A stretch of 64,000 bases of DNA from Patagioenas fasciata (Eukaryota; Chordata; Aves; Columbiformes; Columbidae). A program made the position numbers and the translations under genes. The first letter of the stretch is position 1; each line of letters starts with the position of its first letter. This document shows positions 1 through 10,726 of the stretch, piece after piece. The notes beneath the pieces were generated by a model, which ran no database searches, was not told the origin of the DNA, and saw nothing but the letters and a program-made list of their open reading frames with translations. The stretch is from assembly GCF_037038585.1 (NCBI RefSeq), contig NC_092559.1:15114488-15178487 (forward strand). The letters run 5' to 3'.

Positions 1-136
1 AACCCCCAGATCTCTCTCTGCACGGAGCTGCTTTCCAGCATCTCATCCCCCAGTCTGTATGTACAGCCAGGGTTGCCAGGGACACCCAGGTGCAAAATTG
101 GGCACTTGTTCTTGTTGAGCTTCATATGGTTGGTGA

Positions 137-1024
137 TTACCCAGTTGTCCAGTTTGTCCAGATCCTTCCGCAGGGCTTCTCGCCCTCAAGAGTGTCGACA
201 GCTCCTCCCAATTTTGTGTCATTGGCAAACTTACTTAGTATTCCTTCAAGTCCTGTGTCCAAGTCATTTATGAAGACATTGAAGAGTACTGGCCCTAAGA
301 TGGATCCCTGCAGAAGCCCGCTAGTGACTGGTTGCCGGCCTGACATAACCCTATTTACTAGAACCCTTTGAGCCCAGCCTGTCAGCCAATTTCCCACCCA
401 CTGCATCATGTGTTTATTCAGCAGTATGCTGGCCATTTTGTCCAGGAGGATACTGTGAGAGACAGTATCAAAGGCTTTAGTGAAATCCAAAAAGATCACA
501 TTGACAGGCTTCCCTTGGTCAACTAGGTGGGTAACCTTGTTGTGGAAAGTAATTAAGTTGGTCAAGCAGGACTTTCCCCTCATGAACCCATGCTGTCTGG
601 GACCAATGACTGTATTGTCATTCAGATGTTTTTCAATAACTCCCAGAATAGTCTTCTCCATGATTTTGCCAGGCACAGAAGTGAGTCTGGCAGGCCTATA
701 GTTGCCAGGGTCATCCCTGTTGCCATTCTTGTAGATTGGGACAACGTTCACCAGCTTCCAGTCACCTGGGACCTATCCGGATTCCCAGGAGCACTGAAAA
801 ACCACGGAGAGAGGTCTCAATATATCAACCAGCTCTTTAAGTACTCTTGGATGAATTCCATGAGGCCCCATCGACTTGTAGGGATCTAGCTGGATTAGCA
901 AATCCTGCACAAGTTCCGGATTGACTGGGAGTTTATTGTTCTTACAGCCATGGTTCTCTAGCCCAGGCCTATTGGGCCCCCCCAAGTCCATCATCAGTGT
1001 TGAAGACTGAAGCAAAGAAAGCAT
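137..1024 (-). pseudogene. CR1 ORF2 reverse transcriptase fragment
   Basis: This is the palm and fingers part of the CR1 reverse transcriptase, which would copy LINE RNA at a nicked chromosomal target. Two open blocks (1024-773 and 751-137) in different frames show a frameshift near 760. Recognisable motifs are the fingers motif [13 protein letters not shown], the [12 protein letters not shown] block, the catalytic block [12 protein letters not shown], and [15 protein letters not shown]. The second catalytic block reads FANDTKLGG where active CR1 has FADD, so one metal-binding aspartate is replaced by asparagine. The N-terminal part continues beyond the LTR at 1054-2096. Confidence 0.92.
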
Positions 1025-1335
1025 TAAATGTCTCTGCTTTGTCTGTGTCCCTGTGTGGCAGAATGCAAATCCCCCTCTCTCCCCCCCTCCTCCTTCAGTA
1101 TGGAGGGAGTAGGCACATCTCCCTCTCTCTGCTACTTGAGGCTAACAGTTTCTTTTGTTTGGCCCAGAGCACCCTGGCCAGGGCCATTAGGAGAAGGGAT
1201 TGCCGAGGCACCAGTGAGCCGCTGGGCACCTGTGACCAGTGTGGGGGATGTTTGGAGGCTTCAGGGGCACCCCACACATGGTGTGGCGGTGCAGAGAAGC
1301 TTCTAGAATGCCTACAGTCAGGTCTGATCAGCCAG

Positions 1336-1342
1336 TATAAAA
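1336..1342 (+). promoter_or_regulatory. TATA box of LTR-A copy 1
   Basis: TATAAAA sits at the U3/R border of the LTR. In copy 2 the corresponding site has decayed to an A-rich run. Confidence 0.6.
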
Positions 1343-1476
1343 CGGGACTCTCTCATCGAGACTGGGCCCATTGTCACCGGTCTCTTGGAGTGCGAGCTGA
1401 AGATGCTACCGCCGAGAACCCCCCCTCCCCGGGATGGAGACCCCGCTTGCCTTGTCGCCACGTGTGTGAGTAAAAC

Positions 1477-1810
1477 CCCTCGCAGGATTGCGAGTATATA
1501 ACTTTATTCCATGCACATATGCACGTGTAACTTCCTGTGCTTAATACAAGCACGTATAACTTTATTTCCTCGCACAATCGCAAGTGTATTTATATTCCGT
1601 GCACATTTGCACGCGTACTTTAAATTATTTCCTCGCACAATTGTGAGTGTATTATAAATTTATCCTCGCACAATCGCGAGTGTATTTTCCTCCCGTGCTT
1701 CCACATAAGCACGTGTAGTATTCCGTGCACATTCGCACGTGTAAGTAAATTAACCCTCGCAGAATTGCGAGTGTATTATAAATTTACCCTCGCGGAATCG
1801 CGAGCGTACG
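1477..1810 (+). repeat. Array of 11 short palindromes in LTR-A
   Basis: Eleven imperfect inverted repeats of 16-20 bp are spaced about every 30 bp. There are three kinds: CTCGC-loop-GCGAG, CGTGCAC-loop-GTGCACG and CGTGCTT-loop-AAGCACG. Many right arms create CACGTG (E-box) cores. The array lies downstream of the TATA box and upstream of the poly(A) signal, so it would be transcribed as a chain of small hairpins. Confidence 0.85.
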
Positions 1811-2036
1811 CTTTACCTGTATCTCTTTAAGAATAAGACCGCACCGTGTTCAGGCAAGTGTGTACTCCTCTGGGACTCGGGGTGGTTCCGGCATTGTTTT
1901 GGGTGAAGCCACGTGCATGCACTCTGTGGACCGCCTGTTGTACTAGTTGCTGCCCCTTAATAATTTTCCTCAACTGATACCCGAACCTCTATTTAAGTCA
2001 CTTTTGGAGTGCTAAAACCCTGTTTCTCACCGGTTT

Positions 2037-2042
2037 AATAAA
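2037..2042 (+). terminator. Poly(A) signal of LTR-A copy 1
   Basis: AATAAA lies 54 bp before the LTR end, followed by a T/G-rich stretch. The same arrangement occurs in the other two LTR-A copies. Confidence 0.7.
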
Positions 2043-2101
2043 AGTTGTTTTGGACCCTGTTGTCCCTTAAATTAGCCTCGGGGTGCCTCCGTGACACCCT
2101 G

Positions 2102-2491
2102 TTAATAAGGTGACCATACTCACCAAGTAATGGACCAATGTTATTTCCAGTTTGCCTTTTGCCATTAATATATTTGAAAAAGGTCTTTTTATTGTCCTTC
2201 ACAGTACTGGCCAGCTTCAATTCTAAATGAGCTTTGGCCACATGAATTTCTTCCCTACAGTGTGAGCAGCATCTCTGTAGTACTCCCATGACACATGACC
2301 TTGCTTCCACTGACCATATACTTTCTTCTTTTGCCGCAGTTCAAGAAGAAGAGCCCTGCTCAACCAAGCTGGCTTTTTGCCTCCCCTTCTAGATTTTTGG
2401 CATTTTGCCTGATCCTGTGCTTTTAGTAGGTGGTATTTAAAAAGCGACCAACACTGACGGACCTCAGCAAATTCAAAAGCTTCTTCCCAGC
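2102..2491 (-). pseudogene. CR1 ORF2 linker and RT N-terminal fragment
   Basis: On the minus strand this encodes the segment between the endonuclease and RT of CR1: a block ending HLLKAQDQAK, then HLELKLASTVKDNKKTFF and a degraded form of the ENVGPLL block. It joins the RT block at 1024 once the LTR is removed, and joins the endonuclease block at 3170 once the LTR at 2492-3156 is removed. Several frameshifts are present. Confidence 0.8.
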
Positions 2492-3156
2492 TGTCGAGGG
2501 TTAAGATTGTGGGGTGACAATAAAACCCTTGCAGATGTATTGTTAACCTCCTCTCCCCCCCACTTCCCCTTTTTGCCCCTCCCTCTCCCCCCTTCCCACT
2601 AAGGACAGGCGATCGGGAGGGAAAGAAGGACAGAGAGAAGAGAGTTGGAAAAATTAAAGATGTTTTACTAATGCTACTAATAAGAATAGAGAAAATAATA
2701 CAAAATATACAAAACCAATCTTGAAAGTCTCAGCAACTGCAGAACCAGCACCCAAAGTCCTGGATTAGACTCTGTAGCCAACCTGGAGCTGGATTCAGCC
2801 TCTCACTAGGCCTCAGTTTGCAGGGACAACTAGCAAGGTCCTCTCCTAATGTCGGCTATAAGCAGAAGGGAAAAGGAAAAAAGGGAAAAGGGACGAGATC
2901 CTCGTGATCTCCCACTTTTATATGAAGTATTCACGTGAATGGAATGTTATACTCAGTTGGTCAGTTTCTTGGTCACCGGTTTCTCATTGTCCCTCTCGCG
3001 AGATGTCCATCCGTACTTATCAATAAGTTTGCATTCCATTGCCATGTTTACCAAAACATGTATCTGGTTCTCCAGGAAAATGCAGCTAATATGAAGGCTT
3101 TAGCTGACAGGCAAATTCACTAAAAGAGAAACTTGTTTTTTAACAAAACCAGGAGA
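2492..3156 (-). mobile_element. Solo ERV-L LTR
   Basis: This 665-bp sequence matches, end to end, the LTRs of the ERV-L proviruses at 52861-53522 and 63381-64000. On the minus strand it begins with the TCCTGGTTTTGTT block and ends CCCTCGACA. The usual terminal TG has become TC at 3155-3156. The flanks are CCAGC (2487-2491) and CCAGG (3157-3161), a 5-bp target duplication with one change. It is inserted in CR1 copy 1. Confidence 0.88.
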
Positions 3157-3169
3157 CCAGGGGACCTTA

Positions 3170-3815
3170 ATAAGTAGTTTTCTGAGCAACCAGAATTCTC
3201 CTCATATCTAAAGTTTAGTCTTGGTGTCAGTTTTCCTCCTGTTGCCAAGGCAGCCACCAATTGCCACTTCTCCCACAAGACCCTCTCTGTTATCAAGTAG
3301 CAAATCTAGGAAGGCATCTTTCCTGGTCTATTCCCTTAGTACCTGCACCAACAAGTTATCAACCAGATGCTTTAGGAATCTTCTGGACCTGTTGGTGCCA
3401 GCTGTATGATATTCCCAGTTGACATCTGGTAAGTTGAAGTCCCCCATAAGGACAAGGGAAGATGTCTTGGGGGCTTCACTTAGTTCCTTAAAGAATAACT
3501 CATCAGTGTTGTCATCCCAGCTGGGAGGCCTATAGTAGGCTCCCACAACAACATCTGCTTTATTTGTCTGTCCCTTAATCCTTACCCAGAGGCTCTCAAC
3601 TTTACCACTGACAACTGCTAGCTCTATGCATTCCAGCCCCTCCGCTACACACAATGCCACCCCCCCGCCTCTCCTACCCTGCCTATCCCTTCTGAATAAC
3701 CTGTAACCATCCATCATGGCACACCAGTCACAGGACTCATCCCACCAGGTTTCACTGATGCCAATTATATCATATCCCTGGGACCAGGCCAAGGCTTCTA
3801 GTTCATCTTACTTTT
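3170..3815 (-). pseudogene. CR1 ORF2 endonuclease domain remnant
   Basis: This is the apurinic-type endonuclease of CR1, which nicks target DNA to prime reverse transcription. The open block 3792-3328 has, in order, DIIGISETWWDES, GYRLFRRDRQGRRGGGVALC, SLWVRIKGQ, GAYYRPP and LVLMGDFNLPDVNW, the usual order of the catalytic segments. Beyond about 3328 the frame is broken, and the sequence continues as the degraded domain end until the solo LTR. The glutamate and GDFN motifs are kept, but stops make it non-functional. Confidence 0.9.
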
Positions 3816-4140
3816 TCCTCATGCTGCAAGCATTATTGTAGAAGCATTTCAAGTGTGGTTGATTGTGCCCTTCACCTCGTGGCGCAGTCTGAGGAATCTC
3901 ACTGTCACGCACCTCCTCGAGCTTTGGTGTGCCGTCCCATTCCTCATCACTGACTGGCCTGGTACTGCCCACTTCCCCCTTCCAATCTGGTTTAAAGCCC
4001 TATCGATCATCCTTGCTAGCCCCTGAACCTACATCTTTTTCCCCTTCTGCGAGAGGTGCATCCCATCAGATGTCAAAAGACCTGACGAAGAAGAGACCAT
4101 CCCATGATTGAAGAACCCAAAGTTCCACCGATGACACCAG

Positions 4141-4440
4141 TCACGGAACCATGTGTTGATTAGTTGGGCCTGCCTGTTCTATTTTGTATTCCTGACTGCT
4201 ACTGAAAGAATGGAAGAAAAAAACACCTGAGCCATCGACCAACTGCCCTAAAACTCTGAAATCCCTTTTGATCGCCTTAAGATTTCTTTTTCCTACCTCT
4301 TCTCTGCCAAAATTAAGGACCAATAGTAACATCTCTTATCCTGGCCCCAGGGAGGCAGCAGACTTCCCTGTGGGTTGGGTCAGATAGGCATATTGGGCCC
4401 TCTGTTCTCTTCAGAAGGGAGTCCCCTATGACAACTACCC
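4141..4440 (-). pseudogene. CR1 ORF1 esterase-like remnant
   Basis: Minus-strand text includes KRRVVVIGDSLLKRTEGP followed by HREVCCLPGARIRDV, then after a frameshift the DFRVLGQLVDGSG block. These are the nucleophile block and following strand of the SGNH-esterase-like domain of CR1 ORF1. The GDS serine motif is intact but the frame is broken near 4320. The 5' limit is uncertain; CR1 similarity fades between 4440 and 4800. Confidence 0.75.
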
Positions 4441-5468
4441 TTCTTTTTGTCTTCACATGTGTGGTTTTTATGGGTTTCTGCTGGGGACATGCTATGCATC
4501 CCACTGACTGTGGAGGAAAAAGTGCATGCCCCTGGAAATCAGCAGCAACCCTGCAAACCACCCTGTTGAAAACTATTTTAGCTCTGTTAGAAGGACCAGC
4601 ACCCATTGCCCCCTCCTGCAGAACAGAATCCCTGGAGGTGATTCCTGAGCCTGTACACTTCCGACCTATCGTAAAGGGAGCTGAGGGGGTGCTGAAATCT
4701 TTAGCTTTGGCCATTAAGACAAACTTAAACAGTACTACTTTCCAAGAGTATGCTAGCAGATTTACCACTATACTCCCCATAGGATAAAAACCAGGGGAGA
4801 ACCTCAACTAAAGTAAATGTAATAGAAAAGAGACAGCCTGTCTCCATGCAAAAGACAAAAACAAAAGGGGGAAATTGGGAAATGCTCTCAGTTACTGCTG
4901 AGTGTAAGAGATTATGGAAAATGTGCTTAGATAAGGGGCTTGCTCTGAGTCAGTTAAATGGGCTGCCAACTCCTGTTCTAGGGAAACTGGCTGGGTTTTC
5001 CTCATTAACTTCTCTTGATAGCTATGGGGTCTGTGTCAGGAGATGGGGGTGACGCTGTAAGATTTTAAGAGATAATGAGCCAGAAGAAGCAAGGGAAGTG
5101 AGCTCAGGCTATACCCAAATCTATCAGCAGTAAATCTAGACCATGCATATGCAGGAAACTAGGGTGGAGCTCGATTCAGTGGAGGTAATGGCAGCTGCTA
5201 CTCCCCCTGCTAAGGATCCCAGTCCCTAGATGATGGTTGCAGTTAATAACTGCTACCTAACAACATTCCTCATTGACACAGGAGCCCAAATATTGATGGT
5301 AGATAAGGACACTTACAAAGGATAGCCTCCGTTTAGCTAGCAGTTAGTTTCTATTGTAGACGTCAACGGGGAAAATCACTACTCACCCACTGGTCAGGGA
5401 TAAACTAATACTGTCTAATGGACAGACAGTCTGCCCAACCTTGCTTTTAGGTTCCCATAATATATTGG
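4441..5468 (+). pseudogene. Decayed retroviral fragment with protease
   Basis: The clear part is 5228-5468, which reads as an aspartic protease of an endogenous retrovirus: FLIDTGAQILMVD (catalytic DTG) and, after several stops, GQTVCPTLLLGSHNI. Upstream, a 68-codon open stretch (4846-5052) contains LNGLPTPVLGKLAG, which may be a Gag piece, but this is weak. Stops at many places show great age. The fragment ends exactly where the LTR at 5469 begins, so that LTR was inserted into it. It belongs to a different lineage from proviruses A-C. Confidence 0.6.
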
Positions 5469-6045
5469 TGTGCTGGTTTGACTGAAATCAAGTTAATTTT
5501 CTTCATGCAGTTAGAAATTTTTCTTTTTCTTAGCTAGCATGGTCATGCTCTATGCAATTCCTCACAAACTCTGTTTGTGCCAAGCAGTCAGTCCCAGGAA
5601 GAGAGCACCCTGGTCCCAAACAGCTGATCCCAGGGAGAGAGAGAAAAGACCAAAGAGGCAGAAAGGTCTAGAGGCTGACTGTAAAAAAAGCAGAATGGCA
5701 AAAGGACAAACTAAAGGAACTCCTGAATGGAACTCAACCAAAATGGAACAGAACTGGAAGAGGTCTCCCCAGCTGGAAAACCTGACTCTCATTAAATACA
5801 TACCATGACGCTAATGGCATGGAATATTCTCATTGATCAGCCTGGATGTCAGTCAAAGTCTGTCCCATCTATGCCTCCCTTCTTAGCTGCCTCATACCTG
5901 CAGACAGAAATCCCAGAAAGACCTTGGTCTCTCAGAAAACGGCTAACAGTAAGTTCTTAAATTCTCTTTGTTCCAACTCAAAACCACTGGAAAGTTACTT
6001 GAAGAAAAACATTAATTCTGTCCCAAAGTGTTCGTTATCTTATTA
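5469..6045 (+). mobile_element. ERV-L-like solo LTR (right end approximate)
   Basis: It begins TGTGCTGGTTTGACTG, followed by the GTTAATTTTCTTCA block typical, from memory, of an abundant avian ERV-L LTR. The far end near 6010-6040 has the near inverse (GAAGAAAAACATTAATTCTG), so the LTR has terminal inverted similarity. I cannot fix the last base or see a target duplication. It lies between the protease remnant and the first RGP1 exon seen. Confidence 0.65.
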
Positions 6046-6128
6046 TTCTCAAACTAAATCCAAACAACAACCTGTAGACACAGGCCTGGCTGCACCCTGC
6101 CCCAATGACACTCTTGCCTTCTCCCCAG

Positions 6129-8732
6129 GGCTCAAGGATTACCAGTTCCCACAGGATGAGTCTGTGGTGCCCTCAAACCCCTTCCTGGAGGAGGAGGAGG
6201 ACTTGAAGAAAGATTCTCACCTGGCAGACCAGGTGACAACTGCTCATGGTGGTCACCTCCCAACGCAGCCTTTGTAGGTCATTTCCCCTGCTTGAACCTT
6301 CTGTCCTAACCTGGGCACGAAGCACAGCTCAGTGCTCACTGCAAAAATCTCTTTCTGGCAAAGCAAAGTTCTGACTGGGGCTGTGGAACAGCTCCATCAG
6401 GGCCTGCTTGGATCGAAGTTTCCCATAGACTCTCCCTGCCAGTCTCAGGCTCTTCCTAATTCAGCCAGAGAGACCTTCTCCCCAGTATATCCAGCATGTG
6501 ATTGGCTCTTGCTCATTGCATGTGTTTCCCAAAGGGAATGCTGCCTCCAGAACCTGTCCTTCACACACAAGAAACAGGTGTGGGGTCATTTCTGCTGGGA
6601 TCTTTTATTAACCCAAAGTGCTGTATGGAGCAGAGCCTCATCCTGCTGCAACCCTTTACCCCCCCTTCTTGCTCCTCAGACCTGTATAACATCAGTAACA
6701 CTTGTGGGAAGGTGGGGTTCTGCATCTTTAAAACTGTGTATAAGATCAAAGAGGATATTATTGGGACCTTTTAACTTCTCAGAAGGAGACATCCCATGTC
6801 TGCAGGTCAGTGCTGGTTTTGGAGTCATTGTGGAGAGAGGCAGGGGTTTTGGGTGGGGGAGTGAGAGAAGGAATTGAGGTGGCACTGGGCTGCTGTAGGG
6901 TTTCTAGTGGGACCCAGCTGAGGTCTGTTGAGTATTGATAAGGATCATGGCTGAAAACATTGTGACAAAACTAGTTCAGCCAGAAGACACATTCAGAGCA
7001 CCGGGAACTGCGATCTACACATCAACAATGAGCTAACGAGCCACAGATCAGGCTGGCTGACTGACCAGAGATGGAGGATGTACTGGAGGGCACATAGCCC
7101 CATCTCCTGATATGCTCGGCTCGGCAAACAAAGGGGAAAAGTTGAGACCCTTTTAACGTGGCCCAGGACTTGTCCAGACTTGTCCCTCTTTCGCAATCAC
7201 CACTTTTCCCCCCACCCAGACTTTCCTCTACTCTGGGAGCTATAAAAAGCTCACCTAAAACAGCACAGTTGAGGGAATACCAGTCTCATCTAAGGGCCTG
7301 TCAGTCTCATCGAGGGAAGACCAGCCTACCAGTCTCACCAAAGGAAATACTAGCTCGGCCTCATCGGGAGAATACCAGCACCCTGAGGACCCTCACTCTG
7401 AACCAGATATTGGAGGATGCTGCGCTCCTGACCCCAGCATCCTTGCCATGGAACACCGAAGCTACACATCATTGTACAAGTCCTGTCATCCACACTGTGG
7501 GGCCGTAAGAGACTGGATCCCTCACTCTTTTCTTTCTTCCTTTCTCTCTGCTCTTTCCTTCTCTCCTCCTTTTTTCTATACCCCCATTTCTTTGTCTCTC
7601 CTTCCATATATATATATATTACTCTCTTTCTCTCTCCCTTATACCTTAGTTTTCCTTCCTTCTCTACCACTCTCTTTCCCTTTTGAACATATAAGGATAA
7701 CACCATCTTTAAGCTCTGCTCTTGATTTCTGGTTAAATTTCATATTATAGCTACTGATGGTTGCCAATACACCGCTCATAGTAGGATTTTTGCTGTTAAT
7801 GTGTTGATAAGTTCTGTTATACTTTTGCCAAGTCACCATTCGCTGTAACCAATATTCCAACAAGTACTTTTAGTAAAACTCACAATTGAATTGGACCCCA
7901 GAGGTCATTCACTTCACATAACTGCGCAGAATTAACCCAGAGTTAACTCACACCTGGTCTCATCTCTTGAGTCAGGGCGTGTGTCACATCTAGAGTTAAC
8001 TCATCCCTCATCCCATCTGTTGGGACAGGTCAAGGTCCCCTTGGGGGATGAGGTGGGGAATAACCTCAGTTCTGAGCTCATTTGGGAAATGGAGGCCCCA
8101 AGGCTTTGGCCAGGGCTGTGTGAGTGTGTGAGAGTGAGCATCCTGCTGATTGCCCTGCAGTTCTCCATTAGCCTGCAGACAGAGGAGAGCATCCAGGAGG
8201 AGTTCCAGCACCAGCAGGGTCAACCCATCTCCTTCAGCATGCCCGCCCGCCATCAGGAGGTCTGCCTGCACATGTCCCAGAGCAGCTTCAGCTTGCCCAT
8301 TCTGCTCAGCTCTACCCATGGATTCACCAACAGGGAAGGGACCTGACCCTGCTGGTTTCTGTAGGAGGATGGCAATTTCCCCAGTCCTGCCTTCACTGCC
8401 CTGCAGGGCTGGGTTGTGTGGGAGGGAGCTGGCCTGTGTGAGTAGGCTTATTTTCTTGTCCCTTTACCAGGACAGCCAGCACAAGACAGCTTCTGTCCCT
8501 GTCCCTTGTGGTGTTGGCTGCTGACCCTCCTTTAGCCCACAGTGTCCCTGAAGTGGCAGCTGTACTTTGAGTTTGTGACCTCTGGGAGCCAGTTGGAGGC
8601 CATCCTCTGGACTGGGGGGAACAAGTTAAAGTGGACACTTTCAGCTGGGACTTACCCATCATAGTCCTTCCCACCAATCCCATCCTGGCTTCCTATGTAT
8701 CTCAGTTCTGCACCAACTCCATCGCCATCTGA
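6129..8732 (+). pseudogene. RGP1: RGP1 (RAB6A GEF partner) gametolog, degenerate
   Basis: RGP1 forms, with RIC1, the exchange factor that activates RAB6A at the Golgi. Four 3' exons with introns are visible: 6129-6232 (GLKDYQFPQDESVV, NPFLEEEEDL), 6680-6805 (LYNISNTCGKVGFCIFKTVY), 8161-8333 (FSISLQTEESIQEEF, ARHQEVCLH, SFSLPI) and 8543-8732 ([14 protein letters not shown], then [10 protein letters not shown], ending SIAI and stop). Damage: an extra T at about 6770 gives TAA at 6772; the donor after 8333 reads GG instead of GT; and one base is missing near 8626. A class I solo LTR sits in the third intron. Upstream exons are absent, replaced by repeats. Retained introns rule out a processed copy. 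I infer a non-functional W-linked copy; sequencing error is less likely given three independent lesions. Confidence 0.85.
6926..8027 (+). mobile_element. Solo LTR, family LTR-E, copy 1 (class I)
   Basis: The 1102-bp LTR starts TGTTGAGTATTGATAAGG and ends GTTGGGACA. The 4-bp duplication GGTC (6922-6925, 8028-8031) is typical of gammaretrovirus-like class I elements. It contains a TATAAAAAG box near 7240, a long CT-rich tract at 7505-7680 and an AT microsatellite near 7605. The same LTR forms the 5' LTR of provirus E (32030-33099) and a partial copy at 36998-37447. It lies in an RGP1 intron. Confidence 0.88.
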
Positions 8733-9434
8733 AGTGAGGAGAGCTGGTAAGGGCCTGTGGTGCTTCAAGCATCTAGTGGGAATGTCAGGCAGGACTGTCG
8801 TTGGCATGCTGTGGGGTGTTCACCTCAGCGTCCCCCTGGGTTCATCTGCAATGCCCAGGTGGGCACCAGGTGAGTCTGTCCTGCCTCGTGGGAAAGATGT
8901 CTCATGTGCACAGCCCAGTACTCCTGTTACCCTTGCCCAGAGGAGGCTCCTGGCAGGCCAGCCTTGCATTGCTGGCACATGCTGGTGTTATGGATGCAGC
9001 CACATGCTGCGGCAGCACGATAGTGATGATCCAAAACTGAGGAGCACTGAGTTCCCCGGGCTGTTCTCTGTCTGTGCTCCTGGGTATGAAGGCATCCTGC
9101 TGGTCTTGGGATCCTTGGGGAGCTGGAGTGAATGCATGCTGTGCATTCAGGAGCTAGAATGGAGATCTCCCCACTCAACAGTTAGCTCCCCATTTCTACC
9201 AAACCTTTCAAAGAGTTTTCCCCTTTGCATGGAAATCTAATAAACATCTGAATGTGCAAAACTCAGCCTTACAAAGATCTGTATTCCTACACCGTTCCTG
9301 GTGCTGGACGCAGCCTGCCCTGCACGACAGTCGCAGGCTGGAGACCTCCTATTTGTTTAAAAACTTTATTGCAAGAACAGAAACATCTACACAAAGCTCT
9401 GCACAACACAGTCCTGGAACCGGCTGGGGCAGGC
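8733..9434 (+). other. RGP1 3' untranslated region and flank
   Basis: After the RGP1 stop codon there is no further gene I can support. An AATAAA at 9239-9244 is a plausible RGP1 poly(A) signal. Open frames here are short and have no recognisable motif. The sequence 9250-9434 is unassigned. Confidence 0.5.
9239..9244 (+). terminator. Candidate RGP1 poly(A) signal
   Basis: AATAAA lies about 0.5 kb downstream of the RGP1 stop on the same strand, with a TG-containing stretch after it. It is assigned only by position. Confidence 0.5.
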
Positions 9435-9930
9435 TGCAGCGATTGAGAATGACACACGCAGACACACACACGCACACAGAGTTCTTGTTAGCAGCGAGAG
9501 CAGAGCAGAGTTGAGTAGAGCTCCCTTTAATTAATTCTTTCTCAATTTATATTTTACAGCTACAGATCTGGACCAAGAGGTCAAACAGGATGTTTTTTTC
9601 AAAAAATGTTATTCCAGACACACCACACTCGTCTTGTGACTGTTTTCAGTCACATTCTTTCACACACATTCCTTGGGCAGTTTTCCAGCTCGGCCTCTCA
9701 CTCTCATGCATTCTTTGAGTGGTCTTCCAGCCCGGCCTCTCACTCTCATAAGCACACAGTCATCCTGTATAACCTGTCCAAGACCGCTTTGTATTTTGAC
9801 TGATTGCTGTGATTTAATCATGTTAGTATTAGTCTTCCTTGATCATCCAGATGTCTGGAGTTGTTAATCATGTTAGTATTGATCTTTTATCATCCAGGTG
9901 GCTGGAGCTGTATGTTCTGCCGCTCCCACA
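9435..9930 (-). mobile_element. Solo LTR, divergent member of family LTR-G
   Basis: It resembles the LTRs of provirus F (21531-22059): a TGCAGCGATTGAGAATGACAC end on the plus strand, and the ATGTTAGTATTGATC and ATCATCCAGGTGGCTGG blocks. The latter region is locally duplicated (9820-9905). The flanks share CAGGC (9430-9434 and 9931-9935). It is more diverged than the other LTR-G copies, so probably older. Confidence 0.75.
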
Positions 9931-10302
9931 CAGGCTGCCAGCATGGCTGGCTCCACTCTGGTGCATGCAGATTGCTTCAGCTCCCTGAACCCTAGCAGGG
10001 CACCTGGCTCCCCACCCCACTCTCCTGCAGCTGAGATAGGGCAGCTGGCATGGATGAGGCTGAGCTCCTCCTGGGGACACATTCTAGTGGTTCCCCCTGC
10101 TCGCCTGGCACTCTGCTGCCTGCCCCGGGCTGGCTCCATTGCAGTGCTGCCCAGGGCTATTTTGCAGTGCCAGGGACCCCCTTCAGCCCCAGGATCACGG
10201 CTGGCATTGTGAAAGCAAACACCATAAATCCAAGGAAGTGCTGTGATTGCTGTTTTAGGCACTGGGCAGCTTGGCTCCAGCTCCTCACAAGTGCTTTATT
10301 TT
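9931..10302. other. Unassigned GC-rich sequence
   Basis: I see no gene, repeat or RNA here. Overlapping open frames on both strands have no motif and look like chance frames in GC-rich DNA. Confidence 0.4.
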
Positions 10303-10726
10303 CATGGAATCATAGAATCATTTTGGTTGGAAGACAACCTCAAGATCATCGAGTCCAACTGTTAACCTAACACTGTCACTCAACCATGTCCCTAAGAACC
10401 TCATCTACACATCTTTTAAACACCTCCAGGGATGATGATTCAACCACGTCCCTGGGCAGCCTGTTTGAATGTCTGACAACCCTTTCCGTAAAGAAATTTT
10501 TTCTCATATCCAATCTGAACCTCCCCTGGCACAACTTGAGGCCATTTCCTCTCATCCTGTCGTTTGCTACTTAGGGGAAGAGACCAACACACTCCATGCT
10601 ACAACCTCCTTTCAGGTAGTTGTAGAGAGTGATAAGATCTCCCCTCGGCCTTCTTTTCTCCAGGCTAAACAACCTCAGTTCCCTCAGCTGCTCCTCATAA
10701 GACTTGTGCTCCAGACTTCTCTCTAA
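10303..10726 (-). mobile_element. CR1 3' fragment
   Basis: The minus strand reads the CR1 ORF2 C-terminal region and 3' end, finishing with the short ATTCTATG-type tail at 10303-10320. The 5' truncation is usual for CR1. The block [15 protein letters not shown], although in a decayed frame, identifies the end of ORF2. Confidence 0.88.

Larger units (their letters stand above)
1054..2096 (+). mobile_element. Solo LTR, family LTR-A, copy 1
   Basis: The 1043-bp unit starts TGTGGCAG, ends GTGACA and is flanked by the 5-bp duplication CCCTG (1049-1053 and 2097-2101), which marks a true integration. No internal retroviral sequence remains, so the provirus was lost by LTR-LTR recombination. The plus orientation follows from a TATA box at 1336-1342 and a poly(A) signal at 2037-2042 near the 3' end. 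The region between them is unusually long (about 700 bp) and holds the palindrome array at 1477-1810. Two more copies lie at 13531-14652 and 17043-17860. I do not recognise the named family. Confidence 0.9.
1..4440 (-). mobile_element. CR1 LINE copy 1, interrupted by two solo LTRs
   Basis: Read on the minus strand, this stretch gives the parts of a CR1 retrotransposon in the right order: ORF1 esterase remnant (about 4440-4141), ORF2 endonuclease (3815-3170), linker (2491-2102) and reverse transcriptase (1024-1). The 3' end lies left of the window. Two solo LTRs split it at 1054-2096 and 2492-3156, each with its own target duplication, so CR1 is the oldest layer. Stops and frameshifts throughout make it inactive. 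Confidence 0.9.

Noticed and set aside
1477..1810. Regularly spaced palindromic repeats resembling a CRISPR array
   Set aside because: The units are themselves palindromes with short variable AT-rich joins, lie inside an LTR with TATA and poly(A) signals, and recur in other copies of that LTR. The genome is animal and no cas-like genes exist.
4428..4787. 119-codon plus-strand frame with scattered Cys and His (CWGHAMHPTDC)
   Set aside because: The spacing does not fit a CCHC knuckle, and the left part is opposite CR1 ORF1. I see no independent support.
7448..7750. Long open frames in a CT-rich tract
   Set aside because: Low-complexity Ser/Leu/Pro frames within LTR-E; the same tract in other copies has different frames.
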